Shown here: piece after piece, positions 63,768 to 64,000 of the stretch
Position numbering within the stretch: position 1 is the stretch's first letter
Layout: every line of letters begins with the position of its first letter
Assembly: GCF_001544555.2 (NCBI RefSeq)
Contig: NZ_FCOK02000032.1
Span: forward strand, 1-64,000
DNA from: Caballeronia udeis
GTDB taxonomy: Bacteria; Pseudomonadota; Gammaproteobacteria; Burkholderiales; Burkholderiaceae
DNA length: 64,000 nucleotides
Direction of reading: 5' to 3'
Position numbers and translations under genes: made by a program
Notes under the pieces: model-generated
The model's database searches: none
What the model was told of the DNA's origin: nothing
What the model saw: only the letters and a program-made list of their open reading frames with translations

Positions 63768-64000
63768 GAACGCCAGCCTCCCGCCAGCAACGAGAGATCT
63801 GCGAGCGTGAAAAACACGCCCACCGAGCCGGATGCCGCCAGATAACGCGGTTCCCAACGCGGCTGGAACTTGCTCTTGAAACCGCGCAAGCCCCGGAAAT
63901 TGTAGAAACGCCCGCCGAACCGCCAGACCAGACCGGCCAGCCGATGCCACGGCGAAGCAAGCGGCGTCGGCTGCATGCCGGACAAAGGCGCAATGCCCAG
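63764..64000 (-). CDS. mprF: lysylphosphatidylglycerol synthase/flippase MprF, C-terminal part
   Basis: The frame enters from the right edge and ends with TGA at 63764-63766. Its 78 residues (RFGGRFYNFRGLRGFKSKFQPRWEPRYLA) match the end of the MprF synthase domain (DUF2156), which is truncated here only by the window edge. MprF adds lysine to phosphatidylglycerol and flips the product, giving resistance to cationic peptides. Overlap with acvB indicates one transcript. Confidence 0.82.
   Translation of the reverse strand: MGIAPLSGMQPTPLASPWHRLAGLVWRFGGRFYNFRGLRGFKSKFQPRWEPRYLAASGSVGVFFTLADLSLLAGGWRS

Noticed and set aside
1..64000. CRISPR arrays, insertion sequences, integrases, tRNA or rRNA genes
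   Set aside because: No regularly spaced repeats, transposase or integrase motifs, or cloverleaf-like sequences were seen.

Overview
The window looks like part of a Burkholderiaceae chromosome, most likely Paraburkholderia or Caballeronia. The grounds are high-GC third codon positions, a Burkholderia-style type VI secretion locus, an ivd-mccB-mccA leucine operon, flhDC, pobA, an mprF-acvB pair and many small envelope proteins typical of that family. The assignment rests on gene families and composition only. No rRNA, tRNA, insertion sequence, integrase or CRISPR array was seen.

Region 1 (1-14184) is a type VI secretion system (T6SS) locus with two divergent arms around an AT-rich 456-bp promoter region. 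The minus arm reads tssB-tssC-vgrG/effector-immunity-like gene-tssM-tssF-tssG-tssJ. The plus arm reads tssK-tssL-tssE. The locus appears damaged. tssM lacks its N-terminal NTPase half and its C-terminal tail. tssF lacks about its first 200 residues and overlaps the broken tssM end. The vgrG gp27-like domain is joined in frame to a peptidoglycan-hydrolase effector without the spike. tssL has a one-base frameshift in its membrane anchor, with the lost anchor still readable in another frame. tssA, hcp and clpV are not in the window.

Region 2 (14237-24409) holds an AI-2E-family permease, an OmpA-like lipoprotein, the leucine/isovalerate operon (isovaleryl-CoA dehydrogenase and both 3-methylcrotonyl-CoA carboxylase subunits), a divergent TetR regulator with a perfect palindrome near the operon start, and a second TetR divergent from a DHA2-type drug exporter.

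Region 3 (24492-34958) is mostly transport and sensing: a LysE exporter, an MFS permease followed by a PstS-like protein, a histidine-rich small protein, a chemoreceptor, a TIGR03118-like lipoprotein, and an amino-acid binding protein followed by an AstE/aspartoacylase-like hydrolase. Just past the chemoreceptor lie remnants of a LysR gene start and of another gene's end.

Region 4 (35123-46007) contains flhDC with a long AT-rich upstream region carrying repeated GTTGTAACA motifs, a purine nucleoside permease, a large MscS-type channel, a cation diffusion facilitator, selD, several small exported proteins, a 40-bp perfect palindrome acting as a terminator, and an AraC regulator divergent from an aldo/keto reductase.

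Region 5 (46373-64000) is metabolic: aldo/keto reductase, GNAT, pobA, a glycogen-debranching-type glucosidase, a TauE/SafE permease, an AcpA-like phosphoesterase, a DUF308/HdeD protein fused to a papain-like domain, RidA, LysR, an NAD-dependent epimerase, an Ldh-family oxidoreductase, an M20 peptidase, a DUF1993 protein, and acvB overlapping the end of mprF, which runs off the window.

The best candidates for novelty are the decaying T6SS locus with its chimeric VgrG effector and periplasmic immunity candidate, the HdeD-papain-like fusion, the flhDC upstream repeats, and several palindromes that look like operators, one of them without an obvious regulator.
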